Shown: positions 39,075 to 47,480 of the stretch, piece by piece
Layout of the letters: each line of letters begins with the position of its first letter
Position numbering within the stretch: the first letter of the stretch is position 1
Assembly (NCBI RefSeq): GCF_002736145.1
Contig: NZ_CP024160.1
Span: 1,922,001-1,986,000 of the forward strand
DNA: 64,000 bases
Direction: 5' to 3'
Origin: Collinsella aerofaciens
Lineage (GTDB): Bacteria; Actinomycetota; Coriobacteriia; Coriobacteriales; Coriobacteriaceae
Position numbers and translations under genes: made by a program
The notes under the pieces: model-generated
The model's database searches: none
What the model was told of the DNA's origin: nothing
The model's input: the letters and a program-made list of their open reading frames with translations, nothing else

Positions 39075-40571
39075 CTAGTCCTGGGCCTTGATGCTCGGCA
39101 GGAGAATCTGGGCGAGGTAGTCGGTCTCGAGTTTGGTCGCGGCGTCTGCCTTGCCGTCTTTGCCGACCAGTACGTTCTTGACCTGGCTATAGGTGTAGCG
39201 GTTACCGGTCGTGAGCTCGACAAGCTCAATGGCCGTGTCCATGGGGTAGGTTGACACGGGATTCTGCGTCCGTCCGTTGATGGTCTGGGGCACCACGTAC
39301 GGATAGACGGGGCCGCTGGCGTAGACGGTATAACCGTTGCCTAGATTGGCCGCACCCAAAACCGTATCGCCCTCATCGGGCGTAAAGCTCTCGCCCTCGC
39401 GCACCGCGACGAGCGTCACAATCGGCGTATCGCTGTCGCCGGCAAGATAGATGCATAGCGTGCTGCCATTTTGCCAAGTCTCGACCTTGCCGTACCACTC
39501 GACGGGGATATCGAGCTGGTAGAGGTCGGTTGCCTTGTGGCGGGCGTCGGCATCACGGGCCGCCTGTGCCTTTTGCGCGCTCACGGCATTGACGGCGGCG
39601 TCGCGCCGCGCGGTTGCCGCCTGCTGGAGCACCTTGGCGGTGGCGGCGGAGCTCGCGCCTCCCTCCTCGGCATATTTGGCGGCGGCATCGATCTGGTCGT
39701 CGGTTACCGTGTCGGCCGAAGGCACCTTGAGCTTAAAGGCGGCCTGGGCACTTAAATCCTGTCCATCGCTCTTAACGGTGACCTGCGCCTTGGTGGTCGG
39801 GACGGTATAGATGGTGCCGTCGGCCGCGATGGGGGAGGCAGCGATGGAGAGCGTGTAATCGCCGGGCAGCAGTTTGATGCCACGGCCGTGCTCGTCAACA
39901 TAGAGCGTTTCGCTCACGGAGGAGCCATCAGCGTCCTGACCGCTCACCTGTACGGGAATCCTGGAGCCGGTGGAACAGTCGAGGCCCGCGGCGTGCACGC
40001 CAATCTGCACCGACATCATCGTGTGTGCACTGGCGGCGACAGCGGCAGCCTGCTCTTGTTGATATCCGTTCCAGGCTGCGTAGCCTGCGCCGCCGGCGAC
40101 GAGCGCGACGGCCACGACACCGGCAACCATCAGGTTGCAGCGCTTGGGCGACATCTTGCGATGGCGAACCTCGGCTTCGCGTGCCGAGGGAACGGACGGC
40201 AGGGGAATATCGCCCATGGCGATGGTCTCGTCCACGGCAGGTGCAGAGCCTAAGCCAGGGAGCTCGCGGGTCAGCGAATCTTCGGCCGGTAAGCTGTCGA
40301 GCAAGATGGTTTCCTCGCTCGTGTCGGATTCGGGCTGATTGCCGGCCTCGCTTTCGGTGTCTTCGTGACCTGCCTCATCTTCGGCAGGCTCAACGTCGTC
40401 TGCATCCTGATCATCGGGCTGTGCCTCGATTTCTGGCTTATCCTGCACATCAACGCCCGAATCGTCAAACGCAATCTCATCGAGTGAAATCCGGTCTAAG
40501 CTCTCCAAGGCCTCAGCGCAAGCTTCTGCATCTTGGGCCGCATCCTCTTGGCCCATCGTCTCATCTTTCAT
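39075..40571 (-). CDS. Large membrane-anchored protein with acidic cytoplasmic N-terminus
   Basis: Protein of 498 residues. Residues 1-135 are very acidic and low in complexity. One membrane segment follows (about 143-165, LMVAGVVAVALVAGGAGYAAW) after a basic KMSPKR. The outer part has a beta-rich domain (SRIPVQVSGQDADG), an Ala-rich helical stretch (AATAKVLQQAATARRDAAV) and a C-terminal domain of about 130 residues. The topology is that of a single-pass protein with an outward sensor or binding domain; no family recognised. GGGGG lies four bases before the ATG at 40571; the longer frame to 40781 crosses a terminator and is rejected. Confidence 0.72.
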   Translation of the reverse strand: MKDETMGQEDAAQDAEACAEALESLDRISLDEIAFDDSGVDVQDKPEIEAQPDDQDADDVEPAEDEAGHEDTESEAGNQPESDTSEETILLDSLPAEDSLTRELPGLGSAPAVDETIAMGDIPLPSVPSAREAEVRHRKMSPKRCNLMVAGVVAVALVAGGAGYAAWNGYQQEQAAAVAASAHTMMSVQIGVHAAGLDCSTGSRIPVQVSGQDADGSSVSETLYVDEHGRGIKLLPGDYTLSIAASPIAADGTIYTVPTTKAQVTVKSDGQDLSAQAAFKLKVPSADTVTDDQIDAAAKYAEEGGASSAATAKVLQQAATARRDAAVNAVSAQKAQAARDADARHKATDLYQLDIPVEWYGKVETWQNGSTLCIYLAGDSDTPIVTLVAVREGESFTPDEGDTVLGAANLGNGYTVYASGPVYPYVVPQTINGRTQNPVSTYPMDTAIELVELTTGNRYTYSQVKNVLVGKDGKADAATKLETDYLAQILLPSIKAQD

Positions 40572-40692
40572 ATATCCCCCAAGCTCAATATCGGGACAAC
40601 AATGTACCCAAAAACGGGACCCCCTAGAGCCGCCACATGATTTGAAATCCGATTTTATATTTGCGCGTGTTTTTGAATAGAGGCGCAACAAC

Positions 40693-40732
40693 AAAAAGCC
40701 CCCGGAAAGCGGACAAATCGCTTTCCGGGGGC
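40693..40732 (-). terminator. Terminator of the DUF5692 gene
   Basis: GCCCCCGGAAAGCG (40698-40711) pairs with CGCTTTCCGGGGGC (40719-40732). On the minus strand TTTTTG follows. Confidence 0.9.
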
Positions 40733-40802
40733 ATGCAATACGTTGCATTGCGCGGAGTCGGCCAGGCGGCTTCACATTCAAGCGGCGTTCGCGCTGGGCA
40801 TG

Positions 40803-41810
40803 TTACTCGGCGTGAGCGTAATCCACCTTGGCGCGGCGGGCGGTAGCCTTCTCCCAGTCGCTGGTGCCCTCAAAGACATCCTGCTTGTAGGGGTTGCGGC
40901 CGAGCTTCTTGGCGCGGTAGGCGACATAGATGATCGCGGCGATGTTGGCGACCAGCGCGGCGATCGAGACCGCGGTGGCGGCGGCGGGGTCGAGCGTGGA
41001 GTGGGTCACAAAGATGGACTCCTCCTGGAAGTACGGGAACACCTGGGCAAACATGCACCAAATGGCCAGCGTAAAGGCGCGGTTCTGGATCCAGCCGCCC
41101 TTGTTCCAGATAAAGGCGGCGACGGTGGGCGCCAGCAGCAGCGCAAAGCCGCAGAACCAGGAGTGGGTGGGCAGGCAGTTGTAGGTGTAGCAGAAGTTCC
41201 AGATGTCGTAGGCGATGATGTAGACCCAGGTCATGTCGGGCCACAGCATGTCGGTCTTGTCCTCGGAGGCGTAGACGCTCCACCAACCGGTCATGCAGAA
41301 GATGTTGATGATACCGGCGATGCCGTTGAACACGTTGTTCCAGCCGGCCAGCTGCGTAGCACCTTCGGAGGTGACCCAGGTGGACTCGCCCAGGACAAAG
41401 AAGTGATAGGCGCTCTCAAAGTCGGATACGACGGCGATCATGATGTTGATGGCGACGATCACAAACGGCCACGCGCGGAACCAATGCGCCTTGCCGATCT
41501 TGCCCCACTGGTACTTAATGGCAATGAAGCCCCAGCAACCGGCCAGCGCCGCGTATACCTTGGCGTAGTGGAACCAGCTGTTCTGGTACACATGGGTGGG
41601 GTTGGTGAGCGCCCACTCGGCACCCTGCGAAACGCCGATGGCGATGGCGACGCAGTAGATGGTCATGGCCAGCGGAGCCACGCCAAAGATGATTGCCGCG
41701 CCGAGCTTAGTGCGGCGGCCGACCTCGTTGAGCACGATGAGGCCAATAAAGACCATGGCCCAGCCGGCCCAGTGGATAAGGGTATCGCTACCCCAAACAT
41801 CGAACAGCAT
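40803..41810 (-). CDS. DUF5692-family multi-pass membrane protein
   Basis: Integral membrane protein of 335 residues with about eight or nine hydrophobic segments and many aromatic residues (HWAGWAMVFIGLIVLNEVG, CLPTHSWFCGFALLL, WCMFAQVFPYF). It matches the uncharacterised DUF5692 type by overall pattern; this family name is from memory and carries no function. It ends at its own terminator. It is followed upstream by a TetR regulator on the same strand, and a large Fe-S/FAD oxidoreductase is divergent from that regulator. The three may form one regulated unit. Confidence 0.8.
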   Translation of the reverse strand: MLFDVWGSDTLIHWAGWAMVFIGLIVLNEVGRRTKLGAAIIFGVAPLAMTIYCVAIAIGVSQGAEWALTNPTHVYQNSWFHYAKVYAALAGCWGFIAIKYQWGKIGKAHWFRAWPFVIVAINIMIAVVSDFESAYHFFVLGESTWVTSEGATQLAGWNNVFNGIAGIINIFCMTGWWSVYASEDKTDMLWPDMTWVYIIAYDIWNFCYTYNCLPTHSWFCGFALLLAPTVAAFIWNKGGWIQNRAFTLAIWCMFAQVFPYFQEESIFVTHSTLDPAAATAVSIAALVANIAAIIYVAYRAKKLGRNPYKQDVFEGTSDWEKATARRAKVDYAHAE

Positions 41811-41873
41811 GCTGCTCTCCTTTCACACGCCCGCGGCCCCTCTTCTGATCGCGGGCAGTTTGGCCAAATGTCG

Positions 41874-42536
41874 TCAGTTCTGGGGCTTGCGCTCCGGATA
41901 CTTGGCGGTATAGCCCTCGATGTGGAGTGTCGAGGCGATGATTTCCTTGACCGTCTCGTCGGGCACATCGGGGTGCGTGCGGATATACATCAACAACCCC
42001 ATGATGAGGGTGTAGAACGTCTCGTAGACATGGTCGATGCGTAGCTCATGATGGGCGACAAAATCCACCACGGTGGTGTCGCAGATATACTGCGCCACGC
42101 GTTGGACCACGTTGTGCAAAAAGCCGCCGTAGAGCGCGCCGCTGCTGGAGGTCAGGGTGCTCGGCAGTTCGTGGCCGCTGGCGACCAGGCGCTTAAAGAG
42201 CGGGGCGACGGTGTCGAGCGCCCCCTCGATGTCGCCAACCGTGCGGCTGGCATTCCACTGCTCGAGCTCGGTAATGAAGCCGTCGATTGCCTCGTCCATG
42301 ACAGCGGTGACGGCGGCGTCCATATCGGCAAAGTAGTGGTAGAACAATGAACGCGTGCAGCCGGCTCGCTTGGTCACAGCCGATACCGATAGGTGGGACA
42401 CGCCCAGCTCGGAGCTTACGGTGCGCACGGCATCGAGAATCTCGCGACGGCGTTCGTCGCCCGTCAAGCGCTTTGCCGCGCTATCGGATGCGGGGACGGC
42501 ATCGACCGCAGAGGTACCTGCTGCGTTGTTGCCCAT
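41874..42536 (-). CDS. TetR family transcriptional regulator
   Basis: Regulator of 220 residues. An N-terminal tail of about 22 residues precedes the TetR HTH (about 25-70, REILDAVRTVSSELGVSHLS, then AVTKRAGCTRSLFYHYF). The ligand-binding helical part follows. It lies between the DUF5692 gene (63 bases downstream) and the divergent oxidoreductase gene. Two palindromes of identical form in the divergent promoter region (42595-42632) are its likely binding sites. Confidence 0.9.
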   Translation of the reverse strand: MGNNAAGTSAVDAVPASDSAAKRLTGDERRREILDAVRTVSSELGVSHLSVSAVTKRAGCTRSLFYHYFADMDAAVTAVMDEAIDGFITELEQWNASRTVGDIEGALDTVAPLFKRLVASGHELPSTLTSSSGALYGGFLHNVVQRVAQYICDTTVVDFVAHHELRIDHVYETFYTLIMGLLMYIRTHPDVPDETVKEIIASTLHIEGYTAKYPERKPQN

Positions 42537-42594
42537 GTTTTGCCGCCTTTCATCCTCTTTTGCCGGACCGTTCGCCTAACAGTCTTGAATATTG

Positions 42595-42632
42595 TTGACG
42601 GTTCGTCAATACTATTTTTGACACAATGTCAA
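42595..42632. promoter_or_regulatory. Two TTGAC-N5-GTCAA operators
   Basis: TTGACggttcGTCAA (42595-42609) and TTGACacaatGTCAA (42618-42632) have identical arms and 23-base centre spacing. They lie between the divergent tetR and oxidoreductase start codons. Confidence 0.75.
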
Positions 42633-42725
42633 CAATGGCGGGTGAACGGCATGGGGGCATGCCCGGCCTGCAAAAAAAGAGGGGCGCTGCGGTCTCGTCG
42701 GGCTGCGGCAAGAGAAGGGACAACC

Positions 42726-45500
42726 ATGATTCTCAACGGACCGGGGATTAGTTACACCGAGCCCGATATCGGCGCGGAGTTTGTGCCGCCGCTGCCGGAG
42801 CATCCGCGCGAGGCCATCGTCAAGCTGTGCGAGCACTGCACCAACCGTCTGCTGCATCGCGACGAGCTGCTGGGCTACGAGTACTGGTCGTTTGCCGAGG
42901 CCGCAACCGATGAGCAGGCCGAAGTGCTCTGCAAGATGAAGATGCGTCGTCCCTATACGCTGCCCGAGATGGTCAAGCTCACCGGCATGCCCGAGGCCGA
43001 TATCGAGAAGATGCTCGACGACATGAGCTACACGGGTCTGCTCGAGTACAACTGGGAAAACCCCGAGCGCGCCAAGCAGTGGGTGCTGCCCATGCTGGTG
43101 CCGGGTTCCGCCGAGTTCCTCAACATGCGCGTGAGCCAGCTCGAGGAGCATCCGGTCTATGCCAAGTTCTTTGAGCAGGCGTCCAAGGGGCCGCTGTCCC
43201 GCGCCACGCCGATGGTGCCGCCCGGAGGCGCCGGTATCGGCATGCACGTCATTCCGGTCGAGAAGGCCATCGACGCCGCAAGCACCTCGGTGCCGATCGA
43301 GCATATCGAACATTGGCTCGACAAATACGAGGGTAAGTATGCCGCCAGCACCTGCAGCTGCCGCGCGAGCCGTCGCGTGATGGGTGAGGGCTGCGCCGAC
43401 GACCCGGCCGATTGGTGCATCGCCGTGGGCGATATGGCCGACTACGTGGTCGAGACCGATCGTGGCCACTATGTGACGCGCGACGAGGTTTACGACATCT
43501 TGCGCCAGGCCGAGGACAACGGCTTTGTGCACCAGATCACCAACATTGACGGCGAGAACAAGATCTTCGCCATCTGCAACTGCAACGTCAACGTGTGCTA
43601 CGCCCTGCGCACCTCGCAGCTGTTCAACACGCCCAACTTGTCGCGCTCGGCCTATGTCGCCAAGGTCGAGAAGGACAAGTGCGTGGCCTGCGGTCGCTGC
43701 GTTGAGGTGTGCCCGGCCGGCGCCGCCAAGCTGGGCCAGAAGCTCTGCAGCAAAAAGGCCGGCGGACAGGTGCCCGAGTATCCGCGCCAGGAGTTGCCCG
43801 ATGCCACCAAGTGGGACCACACCAAGTGGTCGCCCAACTACCGCAACGACAACCGCATCGAGACGCATGAGTCCGGCACCGCTCCCTGCAAGACGGCCTG
43901 CCCCGCGCACGTTGCCGTTCAGGGCTATTTGAAGCTCGCGGCTCAGGGTCGCTATGACGAGGCCCTAGCGCTCATTAAGCGCGAGAACCCGCTGCCCGCT
44001 ATCTGCGGCCGTGTGTGCAACCGCCGCTGCGAGGACGCCTGCACCCGTGGTCGCGTGGACGAGGCCGTGGCCATCGACGAGGTCAAGAAGTTTATCGCCC
44101 AACGCGATCTGGACGCCGCGACTCGCTATGTCCCGCCCGTGGTGACGCCGACGCGTGCCGGCGGCTTCGACCAGAAGGTCGCCATCATCGGTGCCGGTCC
44201 GGCTGGCCTGTCCTGCGCTTTCTACCTGGCCGAGAAGGGCTACAAGCCCGTCGTGTTCGAGAAAAATGAACGCCCGGGCGGCATGCTCACCTACGGCATT
44301 CCCAGCTTTAAGCTGCAGAAGGATGTTATCGAGGCCGAGGTCGAGGTTATTCGCCTGATGGGTGCCGAGTTCCGCTATGGCGTGGAAGTCGGTCGCGACG
44401 TGACGCTCGACGAGCTGCGCGCGCAGGGCTTTAAGGCCTTCTACGTTGCCATTGGCTGCCAGGGCGGCCGCCTTGCCGGCATTCCGGGCGAGGATGCCGA
44501 GGACGTGACCGTGGCCGTCGACTTCCTTCGCGAGGTTAACAGCGGCAAGATCGATACCCTGTCCGGCCGCACCATTGTGGTGGGCGGCGGCAACGTGGCC
44601 ATCGACGTTGCCCGCAACGCCTGCCGTCTGGGCTCTGAGCACGTTGAGATGTTCTGCCTGGAGAGCGAGGCCCAGATGCCTGCCAGCGAGGAGGAGCGTC
44701 GCGAGGCCATCGAGGACGGTGCGCACATCAGCTGCGGTTGGGGCCCCAAGGAGGTCCATCTGGACGAGGCCGGCCGTGTGTGCGGCATTACCTTTAAGCG
44801 CTGCACGCGCGTCTACGATGACGAGGGCCGTTTTGCGCCCGAGTACGACGAGAACGATCTGCGTCGTGTCGATGCCGACCGTGTCGTCATGTCGATTGGC
44901 CAGTCCATTGTGTGGGGCGACCTGCTGGCTGGCTCCAAGGTGGAGCTTGGCCGCGGTCAGGGTGCCCTTGCCGATCCTCAGACCTACCAGACCGCCGAGC
45001 CAGACATCTTTGTGGGCGGCGACGTCTACACCGGTCCGAGTTTTGCCATCGATGCCATCGCCGCCGGCCACGAGGCCGCCGTGTCCATCCATCGCTTTGT
45101 GCAGCCGGGGTCCACGCTCACCATCGGCCGCAACCAGCGCCGCTACACCGCGCTCGACCGCGACGATGTCGTGATCGAGCGCTACGACAACGCGAGCCGC
45201 GAGGTTGCCCACGTGGACCGCGAGCGCGAGAAGGCCGCGCCGTTTAGCGAGTACGTCGAGACCTTTACCGAAGAGCAGGTGCGCGCCGAGACCGCCCGTT
45301 GCCTGGGCTGCGGTGCCTCGATCGTCGACCCCAACAAGTGCATCGGCTGCGGCCTGTGCACCACCAAGTGCGCGTTTGACGCCATCCATCTGGATCGCGA
45401 CCGCCCCGAGTGCTCCACGATGGTCAAATACGAGCAAAAGCTCCCCAGCCTGGGCAAGTACGCACTCAAGCGTGCCATCAAGATCAAATTCGGTCATTAG
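42726..45500 (+). CDS. Multi-domain Fe-S/FAD oxidoreductase (GltD-like core with flanking ferredoxin domains)
   Basis: Protein of 924 residues in four parts. An N-terminal region of about 200 residues includes a winged-helix-like stretch (RPYTLPEMVKLTGMPEADIE). A Cys-rich segment follows (STCSCRASRRV, CNCNVNVCYA) with a ferredoxin site CVACGRCVEVCPAG. The core resembles the glutamate synthase small subunit: a Fe-S part (CKTACPAHV, CGRVCNRRCEDACTRG), FAD motif GAGPAGLSCAF and NAD(P) motif GGGNVAIDVA. The C-terminus is another ferredoxin-like domain (CLGCG, CIGCGLCTTKCAFDAI). Electron transfer between NAD(P)H and ferredoxin-type carriers is likely; the substrate is unknown. GAGAAGGGAC precedes the ATG at 42726. 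The upstream frame overlaps the operators and is not coding. A TetR protein probably represses it. Confidence 0.85.
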   Translation: MILNGPGISYTEPDIGAEFVPPLPEHPREAIVKLCEHCTNRLLHRDELLGYEYWSFAEAATDEQAEVLCKMKMRRPYTLPEMVKLTGMPEADIEKMLDDMSYTGLLEYNWENPERAKQWVLPMLVPGSAEFLNMRVSQLEEHPVYAKFFEQASKGPLSRATPMVPPGGAGIGMHVIPVEKAIDAASTSVPIEHIEHWLDKYEGKYAASTCSCRASRRVMGEGCADDPADWCIAVGDMADYVVETDRGHYVTRDEVYDILRQAEDNGFVHQITNIDGENKIFAICNCNVNVCYALRTSQLFNTPNLSRSAYVAKVEKDKCVACGRCVEVCPAGAAKLGQKLCSKKAGGQVPEYPRQELPDATKWDHTKWSPNYRNDNRIETHESGTAPCKTACPAHVAVQGYLKLAAQGRYDEALALIKRENPLPAICGRVCNRRCEDACTRGRVDEAVAIDEVKKFIAQRDLDAATRYVPPVVTPTRAGGFDQKVAIIGAGPAGLSCAFYLAEKGYKPVVFEKNERPGGMLTYGIPSFKLQKDVIEAEVEVIRLMGAEFRYGVEVGRDVTLDELRAQGFKAFYVAIGCQGGRLAGIPGEDAEDVTVAVDFLREVNSGKIDTLSGRTIVVGGGNVAIDVARNACRLGSEHVEMFCLESEAQMPASEEERREAIEDGAHISCGWGPKEVHLDEAGRVCGITFKRCTRVYDDEGRFAPEYDENDLRRVDADRVVMSIGQSIVWGDLLAGSKVELGRGQGALADPQTYQTAEPDIFVGGDVYTGPSFAIDAIAAGHEAAVSIHRFVQPGSTLTIGRNQRRYTALDRDDVVIERYDNASREVAHVDREREKAAPFSEYVETFTEEQVRAETARCLGCGASIVDPNKCIGCGLCTTKCAFDAIHLDRDRPECSTMVKYEQKLPSLGKYALKRAIKIKFGH

Positions 45501-45503
45501 GTT

Positions 45504-45650
45504 CCGCCGTTCTAACGAACGGCGGCACTGCCGACGCTGCGCGGCGCCCAGACACCCCATCTTGCCCCTCAACTTCGGCGCCGCGGGCAAAAGCCCAGCG
45601 GACGCCTTGTTTCGGGGCAACCTGGGGCACCTGGATCGCCGCTCGCTGAC
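45504..45650 (+). repeat. Structured 3'-end repeat element, copy 4 (divergent)
   Basis: Three bases after the oxidoreductase stop, CCGCCGTTC, loop TAAC, GAACGGCGG forms the first hairpin (45504-45525). GACGCTGC follows. Inner stem TTGCCCC/GGGGCAA (45562-45568 with 45614-45620) and hairpin GGCGCCGCGGGC, AAAA, GCCCAGCGGACGCC (45577-45606) match the fold of copies 1-3, though most stem bases differ. TCAACTTCGGCG and GCCTTGTTTC are shared with copies 1 and 2. Outer pairing GCGGCG...CGCCGC and CCCAG...CTGGG is weaker. Confidence 0.75.
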
Positions 45651-45693
45651 GTTTGGCTGACATCGCATCAACCATTGTTGAAAGGTATTCGCC

Positions 45694-46122
45694 TTGCATG
45701 AATTGGGAATCGTCTATCACATCATTCGCGATGTCGAGAATGTGGCTCGCGCCAATGGCGTGCGTCGCGTTTCGAGCGTGACGTTGCTGCTGGGCGAGGT
45801 CTCGGGCGTCGTTCCCGACTTGCTGCTCGACGCTTGGCGCTGGGCAGCAGATAAAAAGCCTATCACCGAGGGCTCGGAGCTTATCGTGGAGCCCGTTGAG
45901 GCCGTGACACATTGCGAGGCGTGCGGCCGCGACTACGCGACGGTCGAGCATGGCAAGACCTGCCCTTATTGCGGCAGCGGCGAGACATACCTGCTGCAGG
46001 GCCAGGAGGTCATGATCAAGCAGATCGAGACCCCCGACGAGAACCCGGCAGGCGCTGCCCCCGACGGCCTCTCCGACGCCCCCGATGCCGTCGACGCCGC
46101 CAACCCCCTCCACATCGCCTAG
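45694..46122 (+). CDS. hypA: Hydrogenase nickel-insertion protein HypA
   Basis: HypA binds nickel and, with HypB, delivers it to the hydrogenase. The start is TTG at 45694, giving MHELGIVYHII; His2 is the nickel ligand and fixes the start, since the nearby ATG is out of frame. The zinc site is CEACG and CPYCG. The protein is 142 residues, with a C-terminal extension of about 30 residues beyond the usual end. AAAGG lies upstream. It lies 28 kb from hypC-F and no hypB follows, so nickel delivery genes are scattered. The preceding gap contains structured repeat copy 4. Confidence 0.92.
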   Translation: MHELGIVYHIIRDVENVARANGVRRVSSVTLLLGEVSGVVPDLLLDAWRWAADKKPITEGSELIVEPVEAVTHCEACGRDYATVEHGKTCPYCGSGETYLLQGQEVMIKQIETPDENPAGAAPDGLSDAPDAVDAANPLHIA

Positions 46123-46126
46123 CCCC

Positions 46127-46154
46127 TAGTCGTTGGGGATGTCCCCAATGACTA
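46127..46154. repeat. GGGGAC-type hairpin after hypA
   Basis: TAGTCGTTGGGGA (46127-46139) and TCCCCAATGACTA (46142-46154) pair around TG. It is a compact version of the repeat at 831-865. Confidence 0.7.
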
Positions 46155-46197
46155 CTTGCGCTAGAGCATAAGTCACGCTAATAGTCAAGGTATGTCT

Positions 46198-46402
46198 GTT
46201 TAAACAAAATAGCGGCAGTACAAGCGCATTCGCACTTGCTTAAAATCGGTATCAATGAACAGCATGCTTGTATCTGTAAAATACATGACTTGATGAGCGA
46301 CGCTTTAGTGGGAAATGAGTCGAAAAATAGCAACGTAATCAACTTGTAACAAACCTAGACGTTTAAACAAATAATCTAACCTTTTGCGGATTCAGCTATA
46401 AT
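46198..46402 (+). promoter_or_regulatory. Promoter region of the man PTS operon
   Basis: A perfect TATAAT lies at 46397-46402 with no good -35 box. GTTTAAACAAAAT (46198-46210) and GTTTAAACAAAT (46361-46372) are direct repeats containing the palindrome GTTTAAAC, the second 25 bases upstream of the -10. They are candidate activator or repressor sites. The stretch 46155-46472 contains no gene and is AT-rich. Confidence 0.5.
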
Positions 46403-46472
46403 TCCACAATCCAAACAGGTATACTTCGTTCATGTCGTGTAGGAAATACGTAGACAAAAAGGAGGTTATGTG

Positions 46473-47462
46473 ATGGTAAGTATTGTTCTTGCTAGCCATG
46501 GTGACTTGGCGGCTGGAATCAAGCAGACGGGCTCGATGGTCTTTGGCGATCAGCCGTCTGTAGCCGTGGTCTCGCTCGAGCCGAGCATGGGCCCCGACGA
46601 CTTCCGTGCCAAGGTCGAGGAAGCAGTCGCTTCCTTCGAGGACCAGGAGCAGGTGCTCTTCCTCGTTGATCTGTGGGGCGGTACGCCGTTCAACCAGATC
46701 AGCGGGCTCATCGAGGGCCACGATTCCTGGGCTATCGTCACCGGTGTCAACCTGCCTATGCTCATCGAGGCATATTCGCAGCGCTTTGACGCAAAGAACA
46801 CTGCACATGCGATCGCAAAACATCTCGTGACTGAGGCTAAGGCTGGCGTGCGCGTCAAGCCCGAGTCTCTGGAGCCCGAGGAGAAGAAGCCGGCTGCGGC
46901 CGCCGCTGCTCCTGCAGGCGCCATCCCTCCGGGAACGGTCATCGGCGACGGGCACATCAAGATCGCCCACGTCCGTATCGACACCCGTCTGCTTCATGGT
47001 CAGGTGGCCACCACGTGGACCAAGCAGATCAACCCCAACCGCATCATCGTGGTTTCCGACGGCGTTGCTCACGACGAGCTCCGCAAGACCATGATCGAGC
47101 AGGCTGCCCCTCCGGGAGTCCATGCCAACGTCGTGCCCATCAAGAAGATGGCCGAGGTCGTCAAGGACACGCGCTTTGGTGACACCAAGGCCATGCTGCT
47201 CTTCGAGAACCCGCAGGATCTGCTCAGGGCCATCGAGGCCGGCGTCGACATCAAGGAAGTCAACATCGGTTCTATGGCTCACTCCAAGGGTAAGGTCGTC
47301 GTCACCAACGCCGTCGCTATGGGCGATGACGACGTTAAGACTCTCGAGGCCCTCAAGGCCAAGGGCGTCAAGTTCGAGGTCCGCAAGGTTCCTTCGGATT
47401 CCTCCGAGGATCTCGACGCCATGTTGAAGAAAGCTAAGGCCGAACTGGCCGCTCAAGCATAG
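46473..47462 (+). CDS. manX: PTS mannose-family EIIAB component
   Basis: Fused EIIA and EIIB of the mannose/fructose/sorbose PTS family, 329 residues, cytoplasmic. EIIA (1-125) has the phosphorylated His9 in LASHGDLAAG. An Ala/Pro/Glu linker (130-155) joins EIIB, whose His175 lies in RIDTRLLHGQVATTW. AAGGAGG precedes the ATG at 46473; a GTG one codon upstream is also in frame. It heads manXYZ-manO. Mannose or glucose is the usual substrate, but the family also carries amino sugars. Confidence 0.93.
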   Translation: MVSIVLASHGDLAAGIKQTGSMVFGDQPSVAVVSLEPSMGPDDFRAKVEEAVASFEDQEQVLFLVDLWGGTPFNQISGLIEGHDSWAIVTGVNLPMLIEAYSQRFDAKNTAHAIAKHLVTEAKAGVRVKPESLEPEEKKPAAAAAAPAGAIPPGTVIGDGHIKIAHVRIDTRLLHGQVATTWTKQINPNRIIVVSDGVAHDELRKTMIEQAAPPGVHANVVPIKKMAEVVKDTRFGDTKAMLLFENPQDLLRAIEAGVDIKEVNIGSMAHSKGKVVVTNAVAMGDDDVKTLEALKAKGVKFEVRKVPSDSSEDLDAMLKKAKAELAAQA

Positions 47463-47480
47463 TAAAGGAGGGTCCGATAC

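Noticed and set aside
42393-42725. N-terminal extension of the oxidoreductase frame
   Set aside because: It would run through the two TetR operators and the promoter region; a good ribosome binding site fits the ATG at 42726.
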